Assembly: GCF_000002875.2 (NCBI RefSeq)
Contig: NC_009418.2
Location: 1,476,273-1,540,272 of the forward strand
DNA: 64,000 nucleotides
DNA from: Leishmania infantum JPCM5
Taxonomy: Eukaryota; Euglenozoa; Kinetoplastea; Trypanosomatida; Trypanosomatidae
Reading direction: 5' to 3'
Under the pieces are notes generated by a model, which was not told where the DNA came from, did not search any database, and saw only the letters and a program-made list of their open reading frames with translations. Position 1 is the first letter of the stretch, and each line of letters begins with the position of its first letter. Below are positions 20,588 to 32,000 of the stretch, one piece after another. Position numbers and translations under genes: made by a program.

Positions 20588-22183
20588 ATGAGCTTTAGTC
20601 GCCCACAGCGGTCGCCACACCGGACGCTGCGGCACTCGCGCAACGCCGCCCGGCTCACTGACCTCCATCAAGCGCGACACAGCCGAAACTGCTTTCCACG
20701 CCGTCCCTTGCGTGCTTCTCACGCCGCGCAGTGCCTCCTGCCTAGCAACCCCGACGCCGCTGCCAACGACGCGGCGATCTCCACCTCGTACTCCGTCACA
20801 GCCTACACGACAACCGCATACATAAACTGTGAGGGCGTCTCCGGCAGCGACTCCGAATACTCCGAGTACGACCTCGTCAATGAGCAGATGCAGGACTTCT
20901 TGCTTGACTCCGAGGACACATCCGACGGCGACGCCGACGTGGAGGACATCCTCGGCTTCGGGGCGGTTTTTATGGGCGGTTTAATACCTGCACGGCCGAG
21001 GGATGCTCACCAAGCACGCGCGTGGCGACGCACCACGAAGCCTAACCGCCGACGGATGGCGAAGAAGTCGGAAAGCTGCTCGTCGCTCTCGAACGCTGCA
21101 CGGCCGACAGCGAGTTCAAGCACCACCATGCTGAGCGACTTGGACACTAATGTGAGGGAGGCAGTGGTGACCGGTGGGGCCGCGCAGCGGCGCGGCACCC
21201 GCAAGCAGCGACGGGCGATGGCAAGCGGTGAGCGGCGCTGGCTTGTGCCCCCTCTCTCCGCCGTCTCGGTGAAAGCCACCGATGATAGAAACGATGGACG
21301 AAGGCAGCTACCGTGGTTCACTGTCGTGTTTGATCTAGACGAGACGCTGGTCGGGGCCCGCTACGGCCCCATCCATCTGCGCCCCCACGTTGGCGAGCTC
21401 CTGCGGTCACTTCACCGGCTCCCTGTTGAGATCATTGTGTGGACTGCTGGTACGGCGCACTACGTGAATCCCATTCTTCACGCCATCGGGCAAGCCTGCG
21501 GCCGACGGCAGTGGTTCCATCACATCATTAGCCGACACAAGCGCTGGTACCGCGGTGCCAACACGTGTGTGAAGGACCTGAGGCAGCTCGGTCGTCCTCT
21601 GGACCGCCTTCTTATGGTGGAGAACAACCCCATCTCCGCCCTCCCGCAGCCCTCGCTGTGCGTGCTGCTCGAAGACTACCTGCAACCAAATGCCGCAGAC
21701 GAGTCGCTGTTGGTGCTGAAGGAGTTGTTGGAGCGACTGTCGCTCCAGTACGAGAGAGAAGCACGTACCTCATTCGCGGCAAGCACTTGTGAGCAGTCGG
21801 CCGAAGAGGACTGCCGTGCGCAGCGGCACACGCGTTCGCCTAAAAACACATTAAGGGACGCGACAACAAGTCGCACCACTGCTCTGCCGTCTTCAGCTCT
21901 TCCGTCGCTAGAGCTGCTCGTCCGAGATGATGCTGCACTGCAGCTGGTCGAGTTCCGCATGGAGGACATTCTCAAGGAGGACGGTGTCTCGATGCTTCAG
22001 CGGGCGGAGATGAGGGAGCTGGTTGGGGGGGCTGATACGTTGCGGTGTCTTTGCCTTTGTTATACACCGCCGCTGCTGCCGTCATCCACCGCCGTGGCCC
22101 CACGGGGCACTGCAGCATCCGTGTCATGCGTGCCGATGGCGATGCGCAGCTACGGATCCGTCAATCCGCTACGGCCCCTGTAA
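20588..22183 (+). CDS. FCP1/SCP (NLI-interacting factor-like) phosphatase domain protein
   Basis: The product is 531 residues. A long N-terminal part is Ser/Arg-rich with an acidic patch (about 95-125), so probably disordered. The HAD-type domain begins at FDLDETL with the nucleophile pair D249 and D251 in DxDxT. It continues with LRPHVGELLRSL, VWTAGTAHYVNPIL (motif II Thr), a conserved Lys in CVKDLRQLGRPLDRLL, and MVENNPISAL. In SCP/FCP phosphatases the last motif normally reads V-D-N/D; here Glu345 replaces the Asp, which may lower metal binding or activity. The family removes phosphate from Ser/Thr of RNA polymerase II tails and other proteins. The C-terminal 180 residues match nothing I know. 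A GTG lies 12 bases upstream, but 20588 is the first ATG. Domain identity is confident, substrate unknown. Confidence 0.9.
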   Translation: MSFSRPQRSPHRTLRHSRNAARLTDLHQARHSRNCFPRRPLRASHAAQCLLPSNPDAAANDAAISTSYSVTAYTTTAYINCEGVSGSDSEYSEYDLVNEQMQDFLLDSEDTSDGDADVEDILGFGAVFMGGLIPARPRDAHQARAWRRTTKPNRRRMAKKSESCSSLSNAARPTASSSTTMLSDLDTNVREAVVTGGAAQRRGTRKQRRAMASGERRWLVPPLSAVSVKATDDRNDGRRQLPWFTVVFDLDETLVGARYGPIHLRPHVGELLRSLHRLPVEIIVWTAGTAHYVNPILHAIGQACGRRQWFHHIISRHKRWYRGANTCVKDLRQLGRPLDRLLMVENNPISALPQPSLCVLLEDYLQPNAADESLLVLKELLERLSLQYEREARTSFAASTCEQSAEEDCRAQRHTRSPKNTLRDATTSRTTALPSSALPSLELLVRDDAALQLVEFRMEDILKEDGVSMLQRAEMRELVGGADTLRCLCLCYTPPLLPSSTAVAPRGTAASVSCVPMAMRSYGSVNPLRPL

Positions 22184-23156
22184 CGGAAACAGACGAAACG
22201 TTCAAGTGCGCTCAGCGGGACTCTCGATCACTCTGGAGCACACTCCCTCCCTTCTCCCAAAAAAAAAAAACGATGTACGCGGCGCTGCGCGATGTCCGCG
22301 ACGTATGTTAGCGGCTGCAGTGCGCTTCTTTTCTGCTAAGATTTTTCGACGTCAAGCGCCACTCTTGTCCTTTTTGTGTGTCCCTGGGCTCGATGTGGGC
22401 TTGCGTCAGAGACGGCGGCGTTTTCTCCTTAAGTATTTTCTTCGTTGTTGGTACCGGTGGCAGCCGTGAACGCCTGGAGAACGAGTGTGCGGCTGCACTC
22501 TGTTTTGTTGTTTGTACGACAGCCATGAGACACGACTCACCTGAAGCAGCTGCCACCGACGGACAGGCGGGAACGCGCAGCCCATGTGCTTTCCGCACTC
22601 GCTCTTGCCAATGTGCTGGCTGCAGAGCAACGCATAGCCCTCAGTGCGGTGGGGGTCGGGGACGGGAAAGTAATGCGAGAAGGCCATGCCGTGTGCTTGC
22701 AGGACGGGGATCTCTTGCAACTCGTTGCCCTCCCGCCCTCGCCCGCCTTCTCTCTCTCTCTGGCACCCTCCACCTATACCATCCTGTCTCATCGCTCTTC
22801 TACTTGGTGGCCACTGGTGCCGCTTCCTCACAGCAGCCGTACCCTGCATATAGTGCTCCCTTCTCGCTGCTGCCGGTCACACGTGCCTGCGCACAGCTTT
22901 GCGTCTCCCTTCTCTGGCTCTACAGACGTCTCTCTATTATTTTTGTTGCCCCTCACCCTCACATGGTTTTGCTTTCCTGCAACCGAACGCTACCGCATCG
23001 AACCAGCGCATACGCAACTGCAGCCCTCCGTGTCTTTCCTTTTGTCCTCCGTCCTGGGACGACCTGTTGCGCTGTCTCTCCCGCGTCGCGCTGTACCCTT
23101 GCCGCCCTCTCTGAGAGACGTTCATCCCCCCACCGTTTTTCTGCTTTTCATCTTGT
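22184..23156 (+). other. Intergenic region
   Basis: No gene is seen. A run of 12 A lies at 22259-22270, and the 3' half is T/C-rich with several possible pyrimidine tracts before the BPI-like gene. Overlapping open frames of up to 284 codons here reflect the pyrimidine bias. Confidence 0.5.
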
Positions 23157-24803
23157 ATGTCTGCTGCGTTTGCAGCCATGAAGTCTTACGGAAAGCGAGG
23201 CGGCCGCGCCGCCTGGGCCCACAAGCGCTCGCTGTGCGTGCTGTGGCTTGTATTCCTGTCCGCCAGCTGGCTTTGCTTCCGCGGAACGCAAAGCACGCAC
23301 GGCGGTTGCCTGACGGATATTCGCGCCACGGCCGACAAGGGCGCCATCGGCTGTCGTTCCGCCAACGTCTCTGTGGCGGTCACGTCGACCTTCATGAACA
23401 CCTTTATCAAAGCTGCTGTCATTCCCATGATCCAAAATGATAGCAACACCCTTATCGTCCCCCAGCAGGAGGTGAACCACGTCTGGGTGGACAAGATGGT
23501 GCTGCAGCATTTCAAGCTCGGTTCTCTCACCGTCAGCACAGGCGTGCCAGACGCGCAAAGCATGATGATACGCGGCACGGGACTCGGTCTCAAGGTGAAC
23601 AAGTCGCGCTTCATTTTTCATTACATGGGCGTGAGGTGCAGTGGGACCTTCTGGGCGTCACTGAAGGAAACCGCTGTGGATGCGGTGATGCGTCTCACGC
23701 TTCTACCAGAGGAACGGTGGAACGTGACCTTCCCGCGTCTGGCGCTTGACTGGGGTCAGGTGGACGTCCACCACGAGTTGGACAGCGAGACATGCAGTTT
23801 AGCGCAAAAAGTGGTGGAGCTGTTTACTGGTGAGCTCGACGTTTTCGTGGTCTCAAAAGTAAAGCGAATGTTGGATGAAGAGATGCCGCGGAAGGCAGCT
23901 GATCGACTCAACGATGCCTTTGCGAGGTTTGGCATCCGCGCCATCACCCCGCCCGTGATGACAGCCAACGCGATGGCTGTGACGCTGGACTTGAACCCGC
24001 TCGATTTCGGCTGCGCGTCGACGCCTACCGCGTCAACCGTGCCTGAACTTGTGTCTCGCGACATTGCCGCACGCACCACCGCGACGAGCGTGAACAACGT
24101 TCTCTACAATGCGGTACAGGCGCAGCGTCTGCAGGTGGAGAAGCACCTATCAGCGATGTGGAACACCTCGTTGTTAGCGGATCTTTTCCCTGAGGTGTAC
24201 CGTGCGTGCCCGGGATGCAGATTGTACACTCTCGCACAGGCAACAAAGGCACCTATAATCGATGTGCTGCGCGACGGTGAAGTCTCAGTGGATGTCCACG
24301 ACCTCATTCTCGGGGTCTATGTGCAGCCAAACTCCTCCGAGCATTCCTCGGCCTTATCTTCTCTCATTACAGAAAAGCAGCTCAGACCGAGGGCAGGCTT
24401 CTCCGCCGCCTACCGGTTCTTTGAAAGGAAAAAGAGGATCTCTTCCCAGTACCACCGTAAAGCATTTCCAGTGCTGGCGATCGGGTGCTCCGCCGCATCC
24501 GGTGTCCGCAACATCAGTGCCAGCACAGGTCACTCGATCAGCTACGAGCTACTTCCGGTGCGCGACGTTGCTGTGAAGGTGATGGCGTCTAACATTGGTG
24601 ATGTCAGCACGAAAGACCTGGAGAAACTCATCACCAAAGTGTGGAACGACTTCGCCGCACCGCTGGCCAACAGTGCGTCCCCGCTGAAGCTGCCGTTCTT
24701 TTTCCAGGAGGCTGTGCTGAAGGTCGGACCCGACATCATCGAGGGCGGCGTGAATGTCAGCCTCAAGGAAGAGTTTTTGCAGGCCGTTTTGTCGACCCTG
24801 TAG
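23157..24803 (+). CDS. Membrane-anchored BPI/LBP/CETP-like lipid-binding protein
   Basis: The product is 548 residues from the ATG at 23157, or 541 from 23178. A TTTGCAG directly before the second ATG could act as a splice acceptor and favour the shorter form. After basic residues (HKR, 22-24) comes a hydrophobic stretch at about 25-41, a signal peptide or signal anchor. The rest looks like an extended two-barrel TULIP protein: short amphipathic strands, few cysteines, an internal SRDIAARTTATSVNNVLYNAVQ helix near mid-protein as in the BPI linker/second-barrel start, and repeated strand-rich segments such as HSISYELLPVRDVAVKVMAS. BPI-family proteins bind lipids or lipopolysaccharide in secreted or lumenal locations; trypanosomatids encode members of unknown role. 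Several Asn-X-Ser/Thr sites (NVS, NKS, NVT, NTS, NSS, NIS) fit passage through the secretory pathway. Family assignment is by pattern. Confidence 0.8.
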   Translation: MSAAFAAMKSYGKRGGRAAWAHKRSLCVLWLVFLSASWLCFRGTQSTHGGCLTDIRATADKGAIGCRSANVSVAVTSTFMNTFIKAAVIPMIQNDSNTLIVPQQEVNHVWVDKMVLQHFKLGSLTVSTGVPDAQSMMIRGTGLGLKVNKSRFIFHYMGVRCSGTFWASLKETAVDAVMRLTLLPEERWNVTFPRLALDWGQVDVHHELDSETCSLAQKVVELFTGELDVFVVSKVKRMLDEEMPRKAADRLNDAFARFGIRAITPPVMTANAMAVTLDLNPLDFGCASTPTASTVPELVSRDIAARTTATSVNNVLYNAVQAQRLQVEKHLSAMWNTSLLADLFPEVYRACPGCRLYTLAQATKAPIIDVLRDGEVSVDVHDLILGVYVQPNSSEHSSALSSLITEKQLRPRAGFSAAYRFFERKKRISSQYHRKAFPVLAIGCSAASGVRNISASTGHSISYELLPVRDVAVKVMASNIGDVSTKDLEKLITKVWNDFAAPLANSASPLKLPFFFQEAVLKVGPDIIEGGVNVSLKEEFLQAVLSTL

Positions 24804-25766
24804 GCCGATCACGGAATGAAGAGTAATGGACGGCTGGAAAGCGTGGAGGTCGGGGTGGGGGTCCTCCAACTGGTGCAACCGCACGTGTACGTCGCCGCGA
24901 ACCAAGAAGACGGAAGCGGTTGATTGAAGACGACGTGCACGACTTCTCCGTCTTTGCGGCTTCGCTGTTTCCTCTTTATTTTCCTCGGGCTGGCGGCGTT
25001 TGGTGTTTCTGACGGATTTATACCTCTCTCTCTCTCGTTGTCTTATGCGCGCCGCTTGGGCGCATCTCGTCCTGCCCTCATCCCTTTCCTCGTATGCCTT
25101 CGCGTCTGTCTCGTTTGCGTGGGCGACTTGAACCGGGAAAAGGTGGCTTACTTTCTTCATGGGCGCCGAGTGGCATCGCCGTCACTCCCTCCCATCTTTC
25201 ACTGAACCATTCACTGCTTGTTTGTGTGTGTGCTTTCTTCCGCTCTACAATCCCTTCCCCACCCCTGTAGTGGTGTAGCCGTCGCCATTGTTGTATGTAA
25301 AGTGCTTTATCTGTTCTGTGAGGAACTTTCTCTGCGCTGTATTCGTGTGCTTCTCCCTCTCTCGTTGTTCATCTCTGACGTTCTCCCTGCTGTCTTCTCC
25401 TCTGCCGTATTTCTGTTTGTTTTTATTCAACCTCCAGAAAGCTGTCCGACAGAACATGAATGCGCGAGTTGCCGTCAACGAGGACATGCCCTGGCTGTTG
25501 GCTGGAGAAGGAGCGAGGAGAGAGACGGACCAGAGGACCCCTCTTCAATGCATCCATCTTGTCCCTGTCGTGCGTGGCGCTCGACTCCGTCTGCTTTGTT
25601 TTCTGCCATGTTTGTGCTCTCCCTCACAGACACACACACACACTCACTGCTGTTGTTCCGCCCGTCCCATTGGTGATGTGTGAGGCGCTTGATGTCCCTT
25701 CAATCCCTTTTTCTTTTTTTTTTTTGCTCGCACGCTCTCTCTCCCTCCATCCCCGATGCCAGGGTG

Positions 25767-26301
25767 AGGCCGACGCCTCTGTGCGTGCTATCTCTCGTTG
25801 TTCAGTACTCCGCTGTCTGTGTGGGAAGAGCCGAGCAGCCCACCCCGCCCACCCCTTCTCTGCCCAATGCCGAACCACTTCTTGTGGTGTCGGTGGTCAA
25901 GTACCGACGGCGTAGGGAAGCCAGAGCGACCGGCGTCAGTGAACACATCTGTGCTATCCCTGTGACAGGCACAATGTCAGCGTGACTCGAGCGCATCTCT
26001 CACCTTTTCCTCGCTGCCCAGTGGTGTGGGGAGCCTGGGCCACCCCGGGGGAGAAGCCTTACCAGGTGTTGACCGGCATGATGTGAGAGCGGCTGTGAGG
26101 CGACCTGCGCAGAGGGTGGGTGGGCAGAGCTTGAGGCAGGGGCCGCGCTCAGCTAACTGAGTCGGCGCGTTGCTGCAACGCGTGTGTGTCTGCTGCCGCA
26201 TTGCACCACGTGATGTGCCCCCGTGAGACAGGGCGGGAGTGGTGTGGAGTTCACCACATGCTCTGTGCCAGGAAGTGGACGCGTTGGAGAACGAGGAAAC
26301 A
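25767..26301 (+). mobile_element. Diverged SIDER-type retroposon
   Basis: It aligns in order with 45482-46083: a GCCTCTGTG start, GAAGAGCCGAGCAGCCC near 25825, CACTTCTTGTGGTGTCGG near 25880, GTGACTCGAGCGCATCTCTC at 25982, GGAGCCTGGGCCACCCCGGG near 26032, GGCATGATGTGAGAGCGGCTGTGAGG near 26075, GATGTGCCCC near 26212 and an end near GTTGGAGAACGAGGAAAC that replaces the A tail. Same orientation as the genes. Borders are approximate. It lies in the presumed 3' UTR of the BPI-like gene. Confidence 0.75.
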
Positions 26302-27712
26302 AGCTCTCTTCGTGTCCTCGTGCGCCTCGCTGCGGCATCGACTCACCACAGCGGCAGGACATTCATCTACACCCGGCTTTTTTTTGTTCACTAAAGGTGA
26401 GGGGGAGAGAGAAGGCAGCAACTGCACGCCGTCCGCTATTCCGGATCGTCTCATGCGGACGCCGATGTATTGGCGCCAACTCTCGCCGGCATCAAAGCAT
26501 GCGCTTGATCGCAAGACATCATTGTCGGCGAAAACCACGGCGTGCTGAAAATACTCCATCCCCAAAGAAGAGACACGAGAGACGACAAGGAGAAAAGGTG
26601 GGAATATTTGATTCGAGCAACAACGACATCAGCGGATCATGCTCTTGAGCGCGCGCTTTCCCACCAACGCAGGCATGCGCGTGGCGAGGCGTGACGCTCC
26701 CGCCACCCCTCGCTCGATATTTTTTCTCTTGTCGCGGTGCAGCGGGGGCGGTTGGCGTCCCGACCTAACGCGCAAAATCGAGAGGGACTTGCAAAAGGGT
26801 CAGCGTTGATGGCCGTCTCTGTTGACGTCGCTGTCAGCACATACGACCGTGCAGCACCGCGTGGGTGTGAGCCCCCACGCACTACACCTCGTCGCCTTCT
26901 GTTGCGCGTGCGCCTCTTTTGGCCCAAAGTCTCTCTCGCTCTCGCAAACACGCCTCTTCTTCGTCTTTATCCTTCTGTCGACCCCGTGGGTTTTATGCAA
27001 CGGCTATCACGGGTCTTGTGCCTGCGTATTCTATGGGCTCAAACTCCCGTGCGTTTTTCCTTTCGGCACTGTTGTGTGCTGTAACCTGTCCCTCGTACGC
27101 CGCGCATCGCCTGCAAGTGCCGACCTACCGACGCAACCACCGCACCCCCACACGCGTGCAAGAACGGCTGCGGCGCGGATCTATCACACGCGCTGAATCT
27201 TCTTGGGCGAGCGAGGAAAAGCACCATTCAAAGCAGGGGGCGGGCGGACGAACTGAGACGACGACTTCAAAGCAAGGGGGCCGCGACGTCTTTTGTCTAT
27301 CGCGCCTCCTCATTGCCGACTCAGTGTATCTGCGACGTTGCCCTGCTCCACTGTGTATTACTCTCCCCAAGAAGTGAAAACAGCGATTTTTGTTTCGCCT
27401 GCAGCACGCTGGTCGGCTCACTCATCACTTCCACCGCGCGCATACCCGCACACACGCCACCCACACTAGCCCGTATTTATTTCTCCCGCTTTCGTATCTG
27501 GGCATACATACGCACAGAGTTCACGCCCGGGGCAACGCGGACGTCTGGGAGGCGCGTACCATCAAAACGGCAAAGCAAAGGAGCAATATCCTTTTCTCGT
27601 CTTCCTGCTTGACCTCCTGCCCCGTGCTCCGAGAACGGAGTCTACACCCCGGTACGCACCGCCTTTGCATCGTAAGCGGCGTGGTTGCTAAACTGATACA
27701 GGAAAACATACG

Positions 27713-27730
27713 CACACACACACACACACA
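27713..27730 (+). repeat. (CA)9 dinucleotide repeat
   Basis: Nine uninterrupted CA units lie in the intergenic region upstream of TOR3. Confidence 0.9.
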
Positions 27731-28720
27731 AAGAAAAGCGTCTCTGTGTGCGCAGGCCCGCGTGCGGGCCAACTAGGATATCCGTGCCACCTGCATTCTT
27801 CGGCTTCTATCCACCCCATCTGCACGCGACGTTCGCTGATTGAAGCAGGGAAAAAGAAAGAGACAACGTGAGACACAGAGTCGAAGAGACGCGCTCGGTG
27901 CTGTTCGCTGGCGCTGCTGCGGCGCCTTCGCCCATTTTTTCTGTGGTTGACTTTATTGGTGTAGGCCCACTCTATGCGCAACTCTCACGCATCAACGTGA
28001 TTTTATTTTGTCTGTTCGCGCAAGTGCTCTGAACGGCATCTGGTCGCGTGCCGTTCTTCTGCTTTTTTTTGGTTGTCTTTGCGTGTTTCTGGCCTCTCCC
28101 CCTCCTGCGCCCGGGAACACTAGAGGACGGAGAGGAGTCATCTCGTGTCTGGAGTCTGAAGTTTGCTGTGTTTGTGCGTGCGTGTGTGTCTCGTTCTCTG
28201 TTCCTTTCTTTTCTCTCTTCCGACTATACGCCAGCGTCTTTTGATCTGCAGTCGCCGAGCAGGCGCTTTCCCTCCCCGCGAGTTTTGTATCTTCTCCTGT
28301 TCTTGTTGTTCGTGTCTTATTTGCGGCGCCGCGCTGCCTGTCCGCTCTCGTGCCTCCTCATCTTTGGCTACGGATCTCTGTTGCCCTCGCTCTCGTCGCC
28401 TTGCTTGCTGTCTGACTTCGTTGTCTCGCGTGTGTTGTGACGCACCTTCCCGGCTTCTGCGCTTTCCAGCTTTCTCTCTTCTTCTCTCCCATCTATTGAC
28501 ACCGACGCTCTCATCGCGAACGGCCCACTGTGTCTGCACCCGCCCCTCTCCTCCGTTGCCGTCTCACTTCCCTTTTGCCGTTTTACGGGTTCCCTGCCTT
28601 TCCTTGCCGCGTCTTCTCGGCTCTGTCGCGGCAGCGTCGGCCTGTCGAAGGCAGCCCGTGAAAGAGTCGTTACCGAGCCTTGACCGAGTGCCAGGTGCAC
28701 GCGCGAGGACCCTCACGCCC

Positions 28721-28762
28721 TCACTCTCGCCGTCTTGTTTTTCGTTGTTGTTGTTGTTTCAG
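28721..28762 (+). promoter_or_regulatory. Candidate trans-splice acceptor for TOR3
   Basis: A tract containing TTGTTTTTCGTTGTTGTTG and ending TTTCAG places AG at 28761-28762. The resulting 5' UTR would be about 240 bases. It is among the most consensus-like polypyrimidine-AG sites in the window. Confidence 0.5.
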
Positions 28763-29002
28763 CCTGCGGTCGAACGAGCAACGTTGTGGCGGCTTGTGAC
28801 AGTGTGGTGGTTGCGCCCGTTTCCGCCGCATTCGCGCGCAACTCCCGCTTATAGGCTCTAAATTTAACGAGGTGACGCTTGTAACTCTCTCCCTCTTACC
28901 GAGCGGTTGCGGGGTAGGCACGCCGCGCGGTGTAGTCCACCTCTCCCACGCACATGCACCAGCGGTTCGCCGGCGTCCACGCACGCACTGTAGCGACGCA
29001 CA

Positions 29003-32000
29003 ATGGCAGAGACGCTGGCCCCCAACGACGTGGGTGGCATCTCCGTCACAAAGCTCTTCAGCAGCGATAGCACCGCCGCGTTGGGTCAGCAGCTCAGCTC
29101 CATCTTCTCGAATCTCAATAGCACGCCGAATGACCGACAGCAGCGCGCTGAGGAGTGCCTCAGCGCCTTGACAGACACCCTTTTCCTTCACGAAAACGAG
29201 CTTGGCGCGAACGAATCGCTACACGAGCGCATCATTGCTCTCATCGACGGCACCTTCTGCACCTCTGTTGACAAAGGATGTAGCTCTTTCCGCGTCGTCT
29301 TTGACGTGAAGTGGAAGGATCAGCACGAGAAGAGAAATCGCTGCTTCGTTCTACTGCTGAGTCGCGCATTCAAGTGCACCACGCCGGAGGACTGCCTGAA
29401 AGTAATTCAGTGCCTCGGCGAGGTACTCGAGGACAACATTCGCACGACGACAGACCTTTTAGCAGATAACGTGGAGCCGCTCCTGAGAGACCTCTTCGCG
29501 GCTGACGTGCACCGCCGCACCGTCGCGTGTGAGGTGCTTGCCAAGATCGTTTCGACGACAACCTTCATCATTAAGCGAAACCCGACACTGCTGGAGCTTC
29601 TTACATCATCGTGTGCGCCGCTGGTGACACTAAAGGATGCGATGGAAACTCGCAACCTGTGGCACCGCACGGCGCTCATCCGCCTTACCTCCGCTCTCGT
29701 GGAGAACTGCTACGAGGTGACACCGGCAGTGGCGAAGGACGTGGCCGACCTCGTCTTTCGCTACATGCGCGCTGCGGAGGATGAGTCGCAGCTGGTCGGC
29801 GTTCTCTCCGCTCTCATTCACGTTGCCGTGACGCCAGCGTTTGTTTCGGCTCCGTGGGATTTGCCACAGCTGGTGCGCTTTCTCTGCGAGACGGACTGGT
29901 CTGTCTACGCCGTCGCCACTCGCGTCGCCGCCGTCGCTGCCATAAACAAAGTGGCCTTTTTTTTTTGCCAAGAGGAGAAGGCCTGCTACGAGGCGCTGCG
30001 GACGCGTTCGCTGGAGTTCATCTCGTTGGACGACGCTGTGGAGGTGGTGACGGAGGGGCTCGAGCTTATAAAGGAAATGGAGGTGCTGGAGAGGGAGCTT
30101 CACTTGGGGACCGCCGTGGTGAACGCGCTCTGTGCGTGCATCCAGCGGCTGCCCCACGTGCCGATCATCTATGAGTTGCTGGAGCTCATTCGGGAACGCT
30201 ACGGCGATCTCGAGGTGAAGCCGATCTATTCCCTCTTAGAAGGCTACCTAGACACCAAGCAGGAACTGCTGAACTTTGGCAAAGTGAACGCGCTGCTGCG
30301 CTTCGCTGGGCCGCGAATTCGCTTGGACGACCCAAGGCTCGCACAGCTTCGCATCAACGTAGGCGCCAACCAACCGATTCCCGTGATACTGCATTCACTG
30401 CCGCTGCTGACAACGCTACAGCGGACGGAGCAGCTGCACGAGGTGCTGGAGATTCTCTCGCACGACGACCGAGGTGTGCGGCGCGTCGCTGTCTCCACAG
30501 CGCTGGAGCTGTGCGAGATCATGATGGAGCGCAACAAGTTTCGAAACGCCACGCCAAAGGGCGGCGTGCAACGCATGCAGTGGCTCGATGAAGAAGTCAG
30601 CAACGCGGTGGAGCGTGTGCTCGACGTCGCCGTGGCGGACCGCGACCCGGAGATTCGGCTTTGGGCGCTGCAGCACCTGACCGTGCCCTTCTTCCCGTAC
30701 CTGTGTCTTTGCGACAACCTGGATGCCATCTTCATGGCACGCAACGACAACGACAAGGCAACACGGGACCAGGCGCTGACGCTGCTGTGCCAACTGCTCC
30801 CATATCACCCGACGGTTGTACAGCCGCAGCTGCAGCGTGCGCAGGAGTACATGCTGCACGACGTCGCCACCATGGACGCGTCCGTGTCCTTTGCGGTGTG
30901 CAAGGCCGGCCTGCTGAAGATGTGTGTGGACCACGAAGCCCTCCTCATTGAGAAAAGCACTGTCGAGGCGATTGTGCTGCGGCGTCTGGAGGCGCAGCCC
31001 TTCATCTCTCGATCGCTCTCCATTGCTTTGCTGCAGCTCATTCGCTCGATCCTGGAGCGCACAGCCTCGCAACACCACTCCGACTTCCACTCGTTTTTAC
31101 GGCCGCTCCTCCTCATCGTCAACGGCGGCGACTCGTGCACACGCCGCCGCGAGGCGTTGGAGACTCTGACGGCGTTCATTAGTCACATCACCAAGACGGA
31201 CATTTCAGGGCTGAGTGAGGTGTACCGAGCGGTCGCCCGCATCATCCGTCGCGAGACGGAAGAGGAGGAGTCTGTGACGATCGCTGCCATGAAGGTGCTC
31301 AGCTCCATCGGGGCTGTGACCCCGGTGAAGATGCGCCACGTCTTCCGCATGGTGGAGTCGGACGAGATGGAAGAGGAGGAGGAGGTGGTGACGCCGGCAC
31401 TGGCTCACTGCAAGCCGCGGCTGCGCATTTCCACGGATATGCCGGAGCGCTACCCCTCCACCGTGCTGTACTACCTCGTTCGCTCGCTGCAGCTTGCGTT
31501 GGATCCGAAGCAGCAGGTGGACACGCTGGTAGCGGTGCGGACGATGCTGCATGATGTGGAAGGCAAGGTCAAGCTCAACCTACTCACCCAGCTACTTCCG
31601 CAGCTGCAGACGTGGCTGCGCGACCCGGAGCGTGCGTTTCTGTACGAGACGGTGCTGGGCCTGATGAATGACCTCGCCATTCTGCTTTGTCAGTTTAAGG
31701 AGTCTGTAGCACCATCCGTCGGCCACGAGCTGCTCCGGTCTGTGCAAGCCTTCTGCCTTCTTCCGCAGGCGAGCCAGAAGCCTTTCAGCGCGTACGTTGT
31801 GCAACTGCTCGACAGCCTGGCAAAAGGCATCCCGGCGCAGGAGATGCGGGACAACCGGTGGGCCATCGAGTTTATTCACCAGCGACTCTCGCAGAACAAG
31901 AACGACCTTGACCTGGTGCACCGCGTTGTCAAGTCCCTCGAGTCCTTCATTGCAGTAATGCACGAGAAGGAGCTCCAGATGATCCTGCCCCACGTGCTGC

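Larger units (their letters stand above)
24804..29002 (+). other. 4.2 kb intergenic region containing a diverged SIDER
   Basis: This is the longest gene-free stretch here. It holds a SIDER-like element (25767-26301), a (CA)9 tract at 27713-27730, T-rich runs near 25711-25725 and 28064-28072, and a strongly pyrimidine-biased final kilobase that is probably the TOR3 5' region. The longest frame, 28163-28861, is low-complexity Ser/Leu/Cys/Arg sequence and is not accepted as a gene. A non-coding RNA cannot be excluded by eye. Confidence 0.5.

Noticed and set aside
28163..28861. 232-codon open frame upstream of TOR3
   Set aside because: Low-complexity Ser/Leu/Cys/Arg translation of a C/T-rich 5' region that also contains the likely TOR3 splice acceptor.
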